Assembly: GCA_016931995.1 (NCBI GenBank)
Contig: JAFGDS010000120.1
Location: 28,279-92,278, forward strand
Source of the DNA: Pirellulales bacterium
GTDB taxonomy: Bacteria > Planctomycetota > Planctomycetia > Pirellulales > Thermoguttaceae
Reading direction: 5' to 3'
DNA: 64,000 bases
Part shown: in pieces, positions 43,835 through 53,629 of the stretch
Layout: each line of letters starts with the position of its first letter
How positions within the stretch are numbered: the stretch's first letter is position 1
Made by a program: the position numbers and the translations under genes
Notes under the pieces: generated by a model
Seen by the model: the letters and a program-made list of their open reading frames with translations, nothing else
What the model was told of the DNA's origin: nothing
Database searches by the model: none

Positions 43835-45391
43835 TCACGCCTCTTCAATCAGCTTGAGCTTCAGCCGATCGCACAGCTCGACGACCTGGGGCTTCAGGTC
43901 GCCGTAGAACGTGACGCGGTGCCAGCCGGGCCGCCACTTCTCGGTGAGCTTCTCGACGTCGCCCTTGACCACCGCCTCGAGCTTCGTGCGGCAGGCCATG
44001 TCGCTGGGGTTGTTGCCGGCGCTTTTGGCCTGATGGAAGAGCACCGTCTTGGCAACCGGGTCCATTTCGAGCGTCGTGGTCATGTAGCCGGCCGGCAGAA
44101 GCGACTGGATGGCCGCGCCCTTGCGGTCTTCCGAGTGCGAGCGAATCTTGAAGGGATTCGCCGCGCCGGAGGGGCCAAACGGCTTGGTCATCGCGACGCA
44201 GTGGGCGTAGATGATCGCGCCCTTGGCGGTGTCGATCACCGGGTCGGAGATGTACCCGGGCCGGCCCACCAGGGCGCCCATCGTCGCCATGGTTAGCGCG
44301 GAGATCTGGTCGGCCTCGCACCCGCCCACCAGGCCGTCGTTGTTGAACTGGCTGAAGCCCAGGCAGGGGTAGGCCTTCATATGGCCGCCGTAGAACCCGC
44401 CCAGGCAGTTGATGCTGATGCCCATCGCGCCGTGCTTGTCCAGGAGGTTCTTCATGGCCACGTACGCCAGACCCGCTTTGTGGATATCGTCGGGCGTCGG
44501 CTCGACGACTTCCCGCGCCGTGCTTGTCCAGCGATCGGCGAACTCCCGCGCGGCGTCCTCGTCGGCCGCATCATAGGCGGCGGCCATTTCCTCGAACGTG
44601 ATGGGTACAAACGTCAGGCCGAACACCTCGCGCGTGGCCTTGCGGAAGGCGTCGCCGCCCCAGCCGCCGCCCACCACCAGGAGCTTCATCCGGCCGAGCC
44701 GCTCGAGCGCCTCGTCGAAGTCGGCCGTGGCGACGGGGTCCGCCTCGCAGGTCCAGTCGGTCGCCGAAGGCGTGCGGCCGCGCCGCGCGGCGCGGAAAGC
44801 CGCGGCCACGTCGGCCGCGCTCTTGCCCTGGGCCAACAACGCGAACTGGCCGGCGGACGCGGCAATGTCTTGATCGTTGGACGAGCTGACCCAATCGACC
44901 GGCTTGCCGGCCGACATGATCCTCGGCAGCTCGGTGAGGAACTTGCCCGATCCGCCGAAAAGGTTGTCCACCAACAGCGTCGGCTTGCCGGTGGCCGAGA
45001 GCTGGACGATGTTGTTGCCCCAGCCCAGCCCTTGCGTGCAAAGCATGTAGCCGTCCACCTCGCCGTTGCCGGCCAGGACGGCGTCGACGTGCTGTTGATT
45101 GTCGACCACTTTGGCCACGACGAACTCGACGTCCGGGCAGCTCTTGGTCAGAAGGTCGATGACCTGATTGCGCCGGGCGTCGAAGTCGTAGCCGATGTTG
45201 GGCCAGATGGGCGCGGTGTTATCCGCCTCGCAAAACACCAGGCGGACCTTCGGCTTCTTGCCGGACGTCGGCTCGGCGCGGCCCAGGCGAGGGTTCACCA
45301 GCGCGCCGGCCGCGCAGCCCGCGCAAGCACATGCGCACCCGGAGAGAAATCTCCGCCGCGTCAACGAAGTGCAACAGGACGACTGGGTCAT
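43835..45391 (-). CDS. Tat-exported L-fucose isomerase-like protein
   Basis: 518 aa. Twin-arginine signal 'LTRRRFLSGCACACAGCAAG' with an unusual run of Cys. The mature protein resembles the fucose/arabinose isomerase fold: 'VRLVFCEADNTAPIWPNIGYDFDARRNQVIDLL', 'GNGEVDGYMLCTQGLGWGNNIV', 'GISINCLGGFYGGHMKAYPCLGFSQFNNDGLVGGCEAD' and 'GYMTTTLEMDPVAKTVLFHQAKSAG'. The family is normally cytoplasmic, so export is odd; planctomycetes hold many such exported paralogues of unknown reaction. Whether the metal-binding Glu/Asp/His set is complete is unclear. It may be a binding or isomerase protein for sugars released by the neighbouring glycosidase-like enzyme (inference). Confidence 0.78.
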   Translation of the reverse strand: MTQSSCCTSLTRRRFLSGCACACAGCAAGALVNPRLGRAEPTSGKKPKVRLVFCEADNTAPIWPNIGYDFDARRNQVIDLLTKSCPDVEFVVAKVVDNQQHVDAVLAGNGEVDGYMLCTQGLGWGNNIVQLSATGKPTLLVDNLFGGSGKFLTELPRIMSAGKPVDWVSSSNDQDIAASAGQFALLAQGKSAADVAAAFRAARRGRTPSATDWTCEADPVATADFDEALERLGRMKLLVVGGGWGGDAFRKATREVFGLTFVPITFEEMAAAYDAADEDAAREFADRWTSTAREVVEPTPDDIHKAGLAYVAMKNLLDKHGAMGISINCLGGFYGGHMKAYPCLGFSQFNNDGLVGGCEADQISALTMATMGALVGRPGYISDPVIDTAKGAIIYAHCVAMTKPFGPSGAANPFKIRSHSEDRKGAAIQSLLPAGYMTTTLEMDPVAKTVLFHQAKSAGNNPSDMACRTKLEAVVKGDVEKLTEKWRPGWHRVTFYGDLKPQVVELCDRLKLKLIEEA

Positions 45392-45552
45392 CGTGGGAAC
45401 TCCTTAAAGACAGTCTTGGAGGAATGAAGGCGGGAAGGTGGGCACGCGGTCGGCAATCGGAAGGCGCGCCAGCCATTTCCGGCGACGCGCTCCAAAATGT
45501 GTGCCCCGCTCTCCCGGAACAATGCGGGGCCGGGATGCCGCGACTCCTTTGA

Positions 45553-45650
45553 GTGTACACGTTTCGGGTCGCAAGTCCAGCAATTTTGGCCCTCGCGAGG
45601 GCCAAGACCCAGCGAGAAAAAAGTGTATAAATGGACACACAATGTGTACC
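45553..45650 (-). promoter_or_regulatory. Palindrome cluster upstream of the fucose-isomerase-like gene
   Basis: GTGTACAC (45553-45560), a perfect 20-bp palindrome TTGGCCCTCGCGAGGGCCAA (45586-45605) and GTGTATAAATGGACAC followed by ACACAATGTGT (about 45623-45648). The AT-rich part includes TATACA on the minus strand. Looks like an operator/promoter zone, 160-260 bp ahead of the gene; not tested. Confidence 0.4.
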
Positions 45651-45804
45651 ACTAATGTTGCACCCGCTTCCCCTCATCAATACTATTTGACAACCGTGAT
45701 TCCTTATCGCGATTTCCGCCTGTCGTGCCCGCGCTTTCTTGATTCCCCCCGATGACAACTTGGGCAATTCAGACGCGGAGTGCTCCCGGCCTCAACTCCA
45801 ACGG

Positions 45805-45842
45805 GCTCACGAAAACACGAGAGGACGAAAGCACGAAGACGT
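45805..45842. repeat. Repeat family J in the 45392-46052 spacer
   Basis: CTCACGAAAACACGAGAGGA followed by CGAAAGCACGAAG, related to the copy at about 39495. The rest of this 660-bp spacer has the palindrome cluster noted above and no credible gene. Confidence 0.7.
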
Positions 45843-46052
45843 TAGAGCCAATGAGCCGCTTGGGGCTTCGCAACATGGAACGCCGGCGCGGACTTCGTGG
45901 AAGATGCGCCGGTCCAATTGTGCGGTTTGTGCCGGATATTCGTTCAATGCGGGTGGTAGGGCGCGCCGATGCTCATAGTGACGGACCCAGCACTCCGGGC
46001 GCGGCCGGCACGCCGCGCCATCCTCACACACCTTGCCAGGGGGGAGAATTCC

Positions 46053-46379
46053 ATGATTCGTCGGATGATCGCCGTTTCGCTCTTGGCCGCCGCCATCGTT
46101 GCGGTGTGGAGCGTTTCGCAGGCGCCAGCCCAGCAGGCCTACGGTCAGCAGTGGGGCCGGTCCTACACCACCCAGGACTGGAACCGCTTCTACCACTACC
46201 CGTACGTCTACTATCCTCAGAACTTCTGGGGCCAGGACTACTACCGCAGCAGCGAGGATCTCTACTACCGCTATCCTCCCGAGATGCGCGTGCCCGTCTA
46301 CAACCGCCAGTGGCAAAACTACTATCCCCAAGGCCGCAAATACCACCGCGGCCACCACTTCATCCTCGATACGTTCTAG
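46053..46379 (+). CDS. Small secreted Tyr/Gln-rich planctomycete protein
   Basis: 108 aa from ATG 46053, with GGGGAGA 6 nt upstream. Signal peptide 'MIRRMIAVSLLAAAIVAVWS' with cleavage near 'APAQQ'. The mature 75 residues are rich in Tyr, Trp, Gln and Arg ('GQQWGRSYTTQDWNRFYHYP', 'VYYPQNFWGQDYYRSS', 'YYRYPPEMRVPVYN', 'HHFILDTF'). The pattern is strongly conserved in Planctomycetes and, from memory, is sometimes annotated as 'calmodulin-binding protein', with no real functional support. Probably a cell-envelope structural protein. Confidence 0.85.
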   Translation: MIRRMIAVSLLAAAIVAVWSVSQAPAQQAYGQQWGRSYTTQDWNRFYHYPYVYYPQNFWGQDYYRSSEDLYYRYPPEMRVPVYNRQWQNYYPQGRKYHRGHHFILDTF

Positions 46380-46404
46380 TGGCGTCTGCCCGTGCGGCTT
46401 CCGT

Positions 46405-46447
46405 CGCTCCCCTCTCCCGCAAGCCGGAGAGGGGTCGGGGGACGTGA
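46405..46447. repeat. Repeat family B variant between convergent genes
   Basis: CTCCCCTCTCCCGCAAGCCG followed by GAGAGGGGTCGGGGGACG. A stem CCCCTCTCC/GGAGAGGGG could terminate transcription from both sides. Confidence 0.7.
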
Positions 46448-46485
46448 GGCGAGAACGCGCATTGTCCCAAGTCGGGATGCGACGC

Positions 46486-49400
46486 TCAAAGCGTGGCCAG
46501 CGCCCGATCCACTGCCCTGGGCAGGAGTATCCGTCGCGCGGATGTGGTCGGGCGGTTGCCCTCGAGCGCGCTCTGAACCGCGGCTGCGAGGAACCAATCC
46601 TGCGCGGGGCCGACCGACGGCCTGATCTTGGGCTGGGTGACCGGCTGACGCTCCGCCGCGATATCGCGCGATGTCTCGCTTCGCGGGACGCTCCGTTGCA
46701 GGACCAGCCGCTGCGGCGCGGCCGGCGACGTCATCTGCCGCGGACCGACAAACCGCAAGTCCTGTTGCGTCGCGGGCTTGTCCTTCGCCGAATCGGGTAC
46801 GGCGACGCACGCGGTCGCGGGTGGCGTGAACTGCGCGCCCCAGTTGGCGGCCACGATGGCCAGGTCCAGGTCGTCCGTGCATCCGTCGCCGTTGAAGTCA
46901 CCCTCGGTCCAGGACATGCCCTCGCGCGCCAACCAGTGCGCCGCGACCGCCGCCGCGTCGGCCTTGCCCACCACGGCGTCCAGATTCGCGTCGCCCGGCA
47001 ACAGGTACTCATACGCCCCCATGTCCACCGTTCCGTAGGCGATCCGCGGATGGCCGATCGCGTCCGTCCCTAGCGGATTGCCCTGGGCGTCCACGGCCAA
47101 CGCGTTGCTGCCGGCGTTGATGGCGGGGCTATCTGATTGGAGACGCAGATTCCCAAAGTCGTCGTTGGCCGATTCGTCTACGCCCGGCGTGTCCGGATCA
47201 TCCCCCCAGCCGTCGCCGCCGTCGGAGGGGGCGCGAATGACGCTTGGGCTGGCGTCGATGTTTCCATCGAGCCATTCCAGCAGCGCGCCGGAGTCCGCGC
47301 AAACAGCATCGGAACTGCCGGCGACGTCGCAATACGCCAGTGAAAGGCTTGCCGTGTGCCGCACCTGGACCTCGGGCCCCCAGATCGCGGAATTGGCGTA
47401 CAAGATGCAGTTGGCGGCGGTCAGGCTCGCGCCATCGCGCAGCGTTAGTCCTCCGCCTCCGTAGGTGGCGGTGTTTGCCGCGATCGTGCAGTTCACCAGC
47501 GCCACGGGCGTCCCGTTGACCTGTCCTCGCACGGCGACGCCTGCTCCGGCCGCGGCTGAGTTTGCGACGATGACGTTGTTGGCCAGCATTGCCGCGGCGG
47601 AGATCAGGGCCACGCCGCCGCCGTAGAACCCGTCGGCGCAGTTGTCGAGGATCGTATTCCGCGTGATTTGGGCGATGGAATTCTCGACGCAAACGCCGCC
47701 GCCGTCACCGGCAATCGTGCGATTTCCGACGATCTCGTTCCGGTCGATCACGGCCTGCGAGTTTGCGCGAACGGAAATGCCGCCGCCGAACGCCGCCTCG
47801 TTACCGTGGATGTCGTTGTCGCGAATCGTAACGTTGGCGTTCCACAGGTCGACCGTGCCGATGCCGGATGCGGGAAGGTTGTCCATGATGGAATTGTTGA
47901 GAATCTGGGCTGACCCGTCGGCCACGAGAATGGCGCCGCGATTGGCCGAGATCGTATTCTCTTCGATCGTGGCCGTGGAATTGCCGCGGAGGCGGATGCC
48001 GCCGGTGGCGAAGGCCGAGTTTCCACGGATCGTGTTTCCTCGGATGGTGGCCGAGGCGGACGACCACAGGTCGATGCCGCCGCCGGAAGACGTTCCCGAG
48101 ATGGCGACGTTGTCGGCAATCAGATTGTCGGCAATCGTACCGGTCGAGTTGTAGGCAAAGTGGATGCCGCCGATGTCGTAGGCGGCCGTATTGGCGACAA
48201 TCGTGTTGTTCGTGATTTCGGCGGTGGCGTGCAAGACGGCGATTCCGCCCACGTTTCGTTGGGCGGAATTCCCTTCGAAGACGTTTTCCGAGATGCGTGT
48301 TGAGCCGGCATCCACGGACAGCCCGCCGGTGTCCACGGATGCGGAATTGTTTTCAAAGCGGTTGTTGATGACCGTGGACTGCTGAGCATCGTAGAGCATA
48401 ACGCCGCCGGCCGAGCCGTCGGCGTGATTGCCGCGGAAGACGTTGGAGTCGAGCGTCACGGCGGTATTGATTCCCGCGTCCATGCCGCCGCCGTTGCCGC
48501 CCGCAAAGTTGTCTTTGAGAAGGTTGTCGAACAGGAGCAGCGTGCCACCGTAGTCCGGTTTGAGTCCTCCGCCGTGGCTGGACGCCCAATTATTGCGTAT
48601 TGTATTGCCGGTTACGACCGCTTCCGTCACGCGATAGAGCCGCATGGCGCCGCCAACGCCGCCGGACGAGTTGCCCTCGAGAAGGCAGTCCCGAATGGCC
48701 ACTTGCGGGCAATGGGCAACGTTCATGCCGCCGCCGTCACCCGAGGCGGTGTTATTGAGGAAACGGCTGTCACCGATGTCAAGGGTGGAATTCGTGCAAT
48801 AGAGACCCGCGCCATAGTTTGCCGTGTTGAGCGTGAAGCCGCAGTGTTGCAGGGTCAGTTTGGAATTTGCGGCGCAGACGCCGCCGCCGATAAGGGCCCT
48901 GCCGTTGCGGAACGTAAGACCGTGCACGTCGACAGTACCGGCATTCTCCGCGTGGAGGCAGGAACCGGCCCGATCGCCGTCGAGGATCGACAGTCCTTCG
49001 CCGGCGCCGACCAAGGTGACGTTGGGATCGACGGACGTCAGGGTGATATTCTCTTGATAGACGCCGGGCGCCACGTTGATCGTGCCGATGTCGGCATAGC
49101 GGTCGATAACCGCCTGCACGTGGCGCATGGGAGTAAGCGGCGTCAGGCCGTCGTTTTCGTCGCTGCCCGGGCTGCTGCCGTCCTCGGCCACGTCGTCGTT
49201 GACGAAGTACGCGCGACTGTTGCCGACACGTTCATAAACGGCGACGCGGGTCGCGTCGTCGGCGAAGGTGAAGGCGCAGACCCGTTGATGCGTGACGACG
49301 TTGCCCTGGCCGTCTTTCCAGGCGACGAAGTTGTAGCCGGCAAGCGAGGGCGCCGTCAGCGAAACGGGGTCTCCGACCGCCAGGGAATAGTCGTAAGGCG

Positions 49401-52400
49401 CGTGACTGCCGGCGGTTCCCGATATCCAGATGGTGCTGCCGAACTCCGTGGAGGACGGCACGGTATCGACGGCAAGAAGGCCCATATCCAGCAGGCTGAA
49501 ATCGCGGCGGGACTCGGCCGACAGTTCCGGCGTCTGGAGACTGACCACTCTGACTCGATATTGCGTTCCCGTTGTCGCGCCGGCGGTGTCCCAGGCAAAC
49601 GTGCAGGCATTGAAGGGCAACTGTTCGGCCCCGGGCACCACCTGCCACGCGGCGCCTCCGTCCGAGGAGTAATCCAAACGGACCTTCTCGTCCACGGCGA
49701 ATCCGGCGCCGTTGGCGTTCCATCGGATATCCACGGTGGAGCCCGCGTCGATCCGCTGGCATCCGTCGGGGGACACGATTTGCAGCTCCCGGCCGGTCTC
49801 CGGCCCGAGCAGCGCGAGCGCGGGATCGCCCTGCAAGCTGATGGCCAGATACGAATCGCGCCACCCGTCTTGCCATTGTCGAACCGGGTACTGCCAGGCG
49901 TGGGCGCGGGTCATCGCCTCGCCCAAGGTCGCCGATTCGCGATGCGAGAGCTCGCGCAGAATCGCCGCGTCGTTGAACGAATCGAACCACACGACGCGGG
50001 TATGTCCGATGAAGGCCACCGCGCCGCCGTTGGGGTTGCGGATCAATGCCTCGCTGAGGGAATACTCCACGTCATAAGCGCCCGTCGAGCAGGAATCCGT
50101 CACGAAGATGCTGGGCCGGTCGGCGTTGGTCATCGCCTCCGCGTGGTCGATGCCCATCCAGCCGACCGCGCCCGGGTTGCCGTGGGCGGTGATGTACACA
50201 ACGTGATAACCCTTGTTCAGGACCTCCACGTTGTGTTCCCAATCGTGGACGTAGTCGCCGCAGAAGGAGGTGTCCCAACTCGTGTGATAAAATGAGTAGT
50301 CGTCGCACGGCACTGGCTGCCATGCCGGTCTGATGACGCTATCGAGAAGGTCTCGCACGTTGGCTTCCGAGGAGTCCAAAGGTTCGTGGTCGCAGTAGCG
50401 TTCGTCGCGGGCGCTGCCCGTGCATTCCCAGTCCCCGTGATAGGCGGAGTAGAGAAAGCTGTCGGAGAAGCCGTCCGCTGGATGCGTCTCGTATGCCACC
50501 ACCTTGGCGATGTAACCGGCGGCCTCGTCCGCGGTTCGGACGGGAATACGGCCGACGTTGACTTCATAGGAATGGTCCGACTGGTCCTGCGGCGCCTCTC
50601 CGTAGGATCCGTCGGCGTCGGCGTTCCAGGTGCCCTCCAATCCGGCGTAGTAGAAGTCGCTGGGGAACTGATAGAAGTCCGCGCCGTCCCAGGGCCCAAC
50701 GAGGCGAACCGGGACGACCGAGTCGTCTCCACCGAGACACACCCAGCGCGTGCCGTGATTCTCGTAGTAGTCGACGATGCAGTTGCGGATCTTGGTCTGG
50801 AGATCGCTGCCGCCGTCGGGCCGCGCGCCGTCGTAGTGCGCGTCAATCCATTCCACTGTCACCAAGGCGCCGGGCTTACCTTGGTCGGTGCGACGCGCCA
50901 CCAACGGCGCGAACGCGGCGGCAAGCGATTCGTTGGTGATGAGCAGATAAACCGCGTCCAGTGTCGCGGAAATGGTCGGCGCGATCATCGAGAACTCGGA
51001 CGTGTTACCCGCCGCGTCGGTCACGGTGGCGGTGACGCCTCCGGGCCGAACCGGCACGTCCAAGTAGCAGCCGCCCGCCGCATCGGCCGTTACCGAGCCG
51101 AGATACGCCCGCGCGTCGCCGCAGCCGTAGAGGTTGTCGGTCTGGAAGAACTCGACCGTCCCGCCCGGCGCTGCGGCGCCGACGATCCGCAGCCAGCCGG
51201 CGGCCGCGCCGGATGCGCGATGCAGTCCCGGCCAATTCAACAGGGCGTTCGGACCCGCGTCCTCATCGCCCGGGTCGTTGGGCGAGAAGCCGTTATCACC
51301 GAGGTCGACGTCGATGCCCGCGTTCTGATAGACGAGGTTCCTGGCGATGGTCACGCCCCCCGTGTCGCTAATCACGGAGATCCCCGCGCCGCCGTTTTCG
51401 GTGATGCGATTGTCCTCGATAAACGTTTGGTTTGCCCAGTCCACGCGGATTCCCGTGGACGCATTGCCGAGGATCTCGTTGCCGCGCACCAGATTCTCGG
51501 TGGCGCCCGCCAGATAGACCAATACTCCCCATTTGCCGTTCCAGGCGATCCGATTACCCTCGCCGGCGGCCGTGCCGCCGATCGTGTTTCCCGGGGCGTT
51601 CACGATGGAGACGCCGATGACGCCATTGCCCAGGGCGACGGTCCCGGTGGCGTCGGCGCCGATGCGATTCCCCCGCACCAGATTGCCGGTGGCCTTGCCG
51701 CCTTCGATCTTGATGCCTTCCGCCCCATTTCCCGAGATCACGTTGTCGCGGATGGTGTTGTAGGATCCCGCGATGATGATGCCGGAGCCGGTATTCGCGA
51801 CGGCGACGTTCCCCGCCGCGTTTGTGCCGATCCGATTCCCCTGGACGATGTTTCCGCCGCCCGAATCGACTCCGATGACGATACCATTCCACGCGCTCCC
51901 CGAGATCACGTTGCCGGCCCCAGGGGCCGACCCGCCGATCGTGACCCCTTGGCACGTGGACTCCAGGCTGATGCCAGTGGCTTGGTTTCCCCGCGGCGCG
52001 TCGCCATCGGCCCCTACTCCGATGTAGTTACCCTGAACCGTCACGTCGATTGCGCCGATCAACTGAATGCCGTGGTATCCGTTGCCGGAAATGACGTTTC
52101 CCTCGTGGGCGCCAGGGCCACCGATCACCGTGCCGTGAGTGTTGCCTCCAACCCAAACGCCGCTGCCGCGGTTGGCCGTGCCGGCAGTGGTCGTGCCCGT
52201 CAGGTCGGTACCAATGTAACAGCCCAACACGCAGTTCCGGTCCGCCGGGGATCCACCGCCGTGGATATGCACGCCCGCCCAACCGTTTTGAATCACCAGG
52301 CCGCGGATCACGTTGTCCGAGGAGACGATGCCGATGGCGTCGAACGACTCGCAATGGACCACGATATCGGGCAGACCATCGGCGTTCACGTCCCCGTCGA

Positions 52401-52752
52401 TGGTCGTGCCGCCAGTCGGGTCCGCCAGGGCCGGGAGAACACTCTTCACTTCGATAACGCTGCCGGCGGCTAGGCTAAAGCGGATTTCGTCCGGCCCGGA
52501 GTTCGTATTGGCCTGTTCGATGGCCTCGCGAAGCGACCCGAATCCGCTGTCGGCCGCGGTCGTCACCAGGATCGTCAGCAACGCCCGCGACTCCAGATGT
52601 TCGAAGACCAACCGGCGCGCGGCGTGGCCGGGCCAACGGTCGGCAAGTCCCGACGGCGCCCGGTGGCGAAAACGGCCCAAGGACGATCCCGTTGTTGCCG
52701 CACCCTCTGGATACCGACTCGCCACGCGCCGACATCTTCGGACCCCAGACAT
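46486..52752 (-). CDS. Giant surface protein: two beta-helices, gingipain-like (C25) domain, dockerin
   Basis: 2,088 aa from ATG 52752 (GAGGG about 12 nt upstream). 'RRLVFEHLESRALLT' is the planctomycete LEPR-type export motif. Residues about 60-470 form a right-handed parallel beta-helix ('GNVISGNGYHGIQL' type rungs). From about 600 a caspase-like domain follows, with His857 in 'YITAHGNPGAVGW' and Cys888 in 'VTDSCSTGAYD', the dyad of peptidase family C25 (gingipain). After Ig-like strands, a second Asn/Gly-rich beta-helix spans about 1220-1850 with dozens of 'xxNxIxxNxAxxGGG' rungs. At about 1917-1970 there is a type I dockerin-like pair of Ca sites ('GDANLDAVVGKADAAAV', 'GDFNGDGCTDDLDLAIV'). 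Unique mix; adhesive or polysaccharide-degrading surface role inferred. Confidence 0.88.
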   Translation of the reverse strand: MSGVRRCRRVASRYPEGAATTGSSLGRFRHRAPSGLADRWPGHAARRLVFEHLESRALLTILVTTAADSGFGSLREAIEQANTNSGPDEIRFSLAAGSVIEVKSVLPALADPTGGTTIDGDVNADGLPDIVVHCESFDAIGIVSSDNVIRGLVIQNGWAGVHIHGGGSPADRNCVLGCYIGTDLTGTTTAGTANRGSGVWVGGNTHGTVIGGPGAHEGNVISGNGYHGIQLIGAIDVTVQGNYIGVGADGDAPRGNQATGISLESTCQGVTIGGSAPGAGNVISGSAWNGIVIGVDSGGGNIVQGNRIGTNAAGNVAVANTGSGIIIAGSYNTIRDNVISGNGAEGIKIEGGKATGNLVRGNRIGADATGTVALGNGVIGVSIVNAPGNTIGGTAAGEGNRIAWNGKWGVLVYLAGATENLVRGNEILGNASTGIRVDWANQTFIEDNRITENGGAGISVISDTGGVTIARNLVYQNAGIDVDLGDNGFSPNDPGDEDAGPNALLNWPGLHRASGAAAGWLRIVGAAAPGGTVEFFQTDNLYGCGDARAYLGSVTADAAGGCYLDVPVRPGGVTATVTDAAGNTSEFSMIAPTISATLDAVYLLITNESLAAAFAPLVARRTDQGKPGALVTVEWIDAHYDGARPDGGSDLQTKIRNCIVDYYENHGTRWVCLGGDDSVVPVRLVGPWDGADFYQFPSDFYYAGLEGTWNADADGSYGEAPQDQSDHSYEVNVGRIPVRTADEAAGYIAKVVAYETHPADGFSDSFLYSAYHGDWECTGSARDERYCDHEPLDSSEANVRDLLDSVIRPAWQPVPCDDYSFYHTSWDTSFCGDYVHDWEHNVEVLNKGYHVVYITAHGNPGAVGWMGIDHAEAMTNADRPSIFVTDSCSTGAYDVEYSLSEALIRNPNGGAVAFIGHTRVVWFDSFNDAAILRELSHRESATLGEAMTRAHAWQYPVRQWQDGWRDSYLAISLQGDPALALLGPETGRELQIVSPDGCQRIDAGSTVDIRWNANGAGFAVDEKVRLDYSSDGGAAWQVVPGAEQLPFNACTFAWDTAGATTGTQYRVRVVSLQTPELSAESRRDFSLLDMGLLAVDTVPSSTEFGSTIWISGTAGSHAPYDYSLAVGDPVSLTAPSLAGYNFVAWKDGQGNVVTHQRVCAFTFADDATRVAVYERVGNSRAYFVNDDVAEDGSSPGSDENDGLTPLTPMRHVQAVIDRYADIGTINVAPGVYQENITLTSVDPNVTLVGAGEGLSILDGDRAGSCLHAENAGTVDVHGLTFRNGRALIGGGVCAANSKLTLQHCGFTLNTANYGAGLYCTNSTLDIGDSRFLNNTASGDGGGMNVAHCPQVAIRDCLLEGNSSGGVGGAMRLYRVTEAVVTGNTIRNNWASSHGGGLKPDYGGTLLLFDNLLKDNFAGGNGGGMDAGINTAVTLDSNVFRGNHADGSAGGVMLYDAQQSTVINNRFENNSASVDTGGLSVDAGSTRISENVFEGNSAQRNVGGIAVLHATAEITNNTIVANTAAYDIGGIHFAYNSTGTIADNLIADNVAISGTSSGGGIDLWSSASATIRGNTIRGNSAFATGGIRLRGNSTATIEENTISANRGAILVADGSAQILNNSIMDNLPASGIGTVDLWNANVTIRDNDIHGNEAAFGGGISVRANSQAVIDRNEIVGNRTIAGDGGGVCVENSIAQITRNTILDNCADGFYGGGVALISAAAMLANNVIVANSAAAGAGVAVRGQVNGTPVALVNCTIAANTATYGGGGLTLRDGASLTAANCILYANSAIWGPEVQVRHTASLSLAYCDVAGSSDAVCADSGALLEWLDGNIDASPSVIRAPSDGGDGWGDDPDTPGVDESANDDFGNLRLQSDSPAINAGSNALAVDAQGNPLGTDAIGHPRIAYGTVDMGAYEYLLPGDANLDAVVGKADAAAVAAHWLAREGMSWTEGDFNGDGCTDDLDLAIVAANWGAQFTPPATACVAVPDSAKDKPATQQDLRFVGPRQMTSPAAPQRLVLQRSVPRSETSRDIAAERQPVTQPKIRPSVGPAQDWFLAAAVQSALEGNRPTTSARRILLPRAVDRALATL

Positions 52753-53158
52753 GTCTCTTGCCCTCTGCTGAAAGAAGCCAATTGCGGCCGATCGCGATGC
52801 CACACCATCCTGCGAATGAGGGGGGCACTGGCCCCACTTCTCGATGGTCAGGGATGACGACTCCCCCACGATAACCAGGAGCTGCGGCGGCTTCAAGCGC
52901 GGGCGAGAGCAGTCCACTGCCGTGGGGCGTTTTCCGCTCGGTGCGATTCTCGTGATCCGGATCGCCCCTGTCGGGTGAATCTTGCCCACAGGTGATCCGC
53001 TGGCCGCACCGCTGGAGGACCTCTCGCGGAAACTTGGCCAATCCCAGCCCTCATCGGGCGTTCCGCGACGCGAACCTCGGCGAACCTTTCTTGAAGCCAC
53101 CGCGTATAATTACCCGTTGCGTTCGAGTTGTCGACACAGCCTTTCTCGGGTGGCTCCA
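52753..53158. other. Gene-free stretch between divergent genes
   Basis: No gene or repeat recognised. A TATAAT at 53105-53110 lies 49 bp before the gene at 53159 and could be its -10 box, but no matching -35 box is seen at the right distance. Confidence 0.35.
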
Positions 53159-53629
53159 ATGCGGCTCTTTCGAGGGATATCTTTGGATTGCGCGTGGCGG
53201 CCGTTGGTCGCCGTCGCGATTTGCGCGATGGCGGCCGGCGCGCTGGCCGTCCCGACGCGCGGCGTCGTGCTCCGAGATACCCCTGGGACCACGCCGGACC
53301 ACGCTTGGCTTCTGGCCCAAAGCCGCGACGCGTCGCTGGAACTTGTCGCCCTGGGCGCGCCGGGGGCGGCCGCGGACCGGCACGACGAGGCGGCGTTCGG
53401 CCGGGCGGACGAGTCGGCTAGCCATGCCGCGCTGACGAGGAAAGATGCCCGGTCTGGGTATTCAGGCAAGGCGCACGGTCCGCGCCGGACGGGCGAGGTT
53501 GGCCGCGCGTTGACGCGCGCGGGACTGTCCGCATCGGCCAGGCAGCCGCGCGCGCTCGCGCCGATCTCGTGGCCGGCGGGCCAGACGGCGTCGAAGACCG
53601 TCGTGGTTCTGCAGCGGCTACTGCTCTAA
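53159..53629 (+). CDS. Hypothetical exported protein
   Basis: 156 aa from ATG 53159. A signal-peptide-like N-terminus ('MRLFRGISLDCAWRPLVAVA' then 'ICAMAAGALAVP') is followed by a polar, Arg- and Ala-rich region with no recognised domain, ending 'TVVVLQRLLL'. The minus-strand frames here lack a signal and look like shadows. Nothing in the neighbourhood fixes a role; the Rnk-like gene starts 210 bp downstream. Confidence 0.45.
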   Translation: MRLFRGISLDCAWRPLVAVAICAMAAGALAVPTRGVVLRDTPGTTPDHAWLLAQSRDASLELVALGAPGAAADRHDEAAFGRADESASHAALTRKDARSGYSGKAHGPRRTGEVGRALTRAGLSASARQPRALAPISWPAGQTASKTVVVLQRLLL

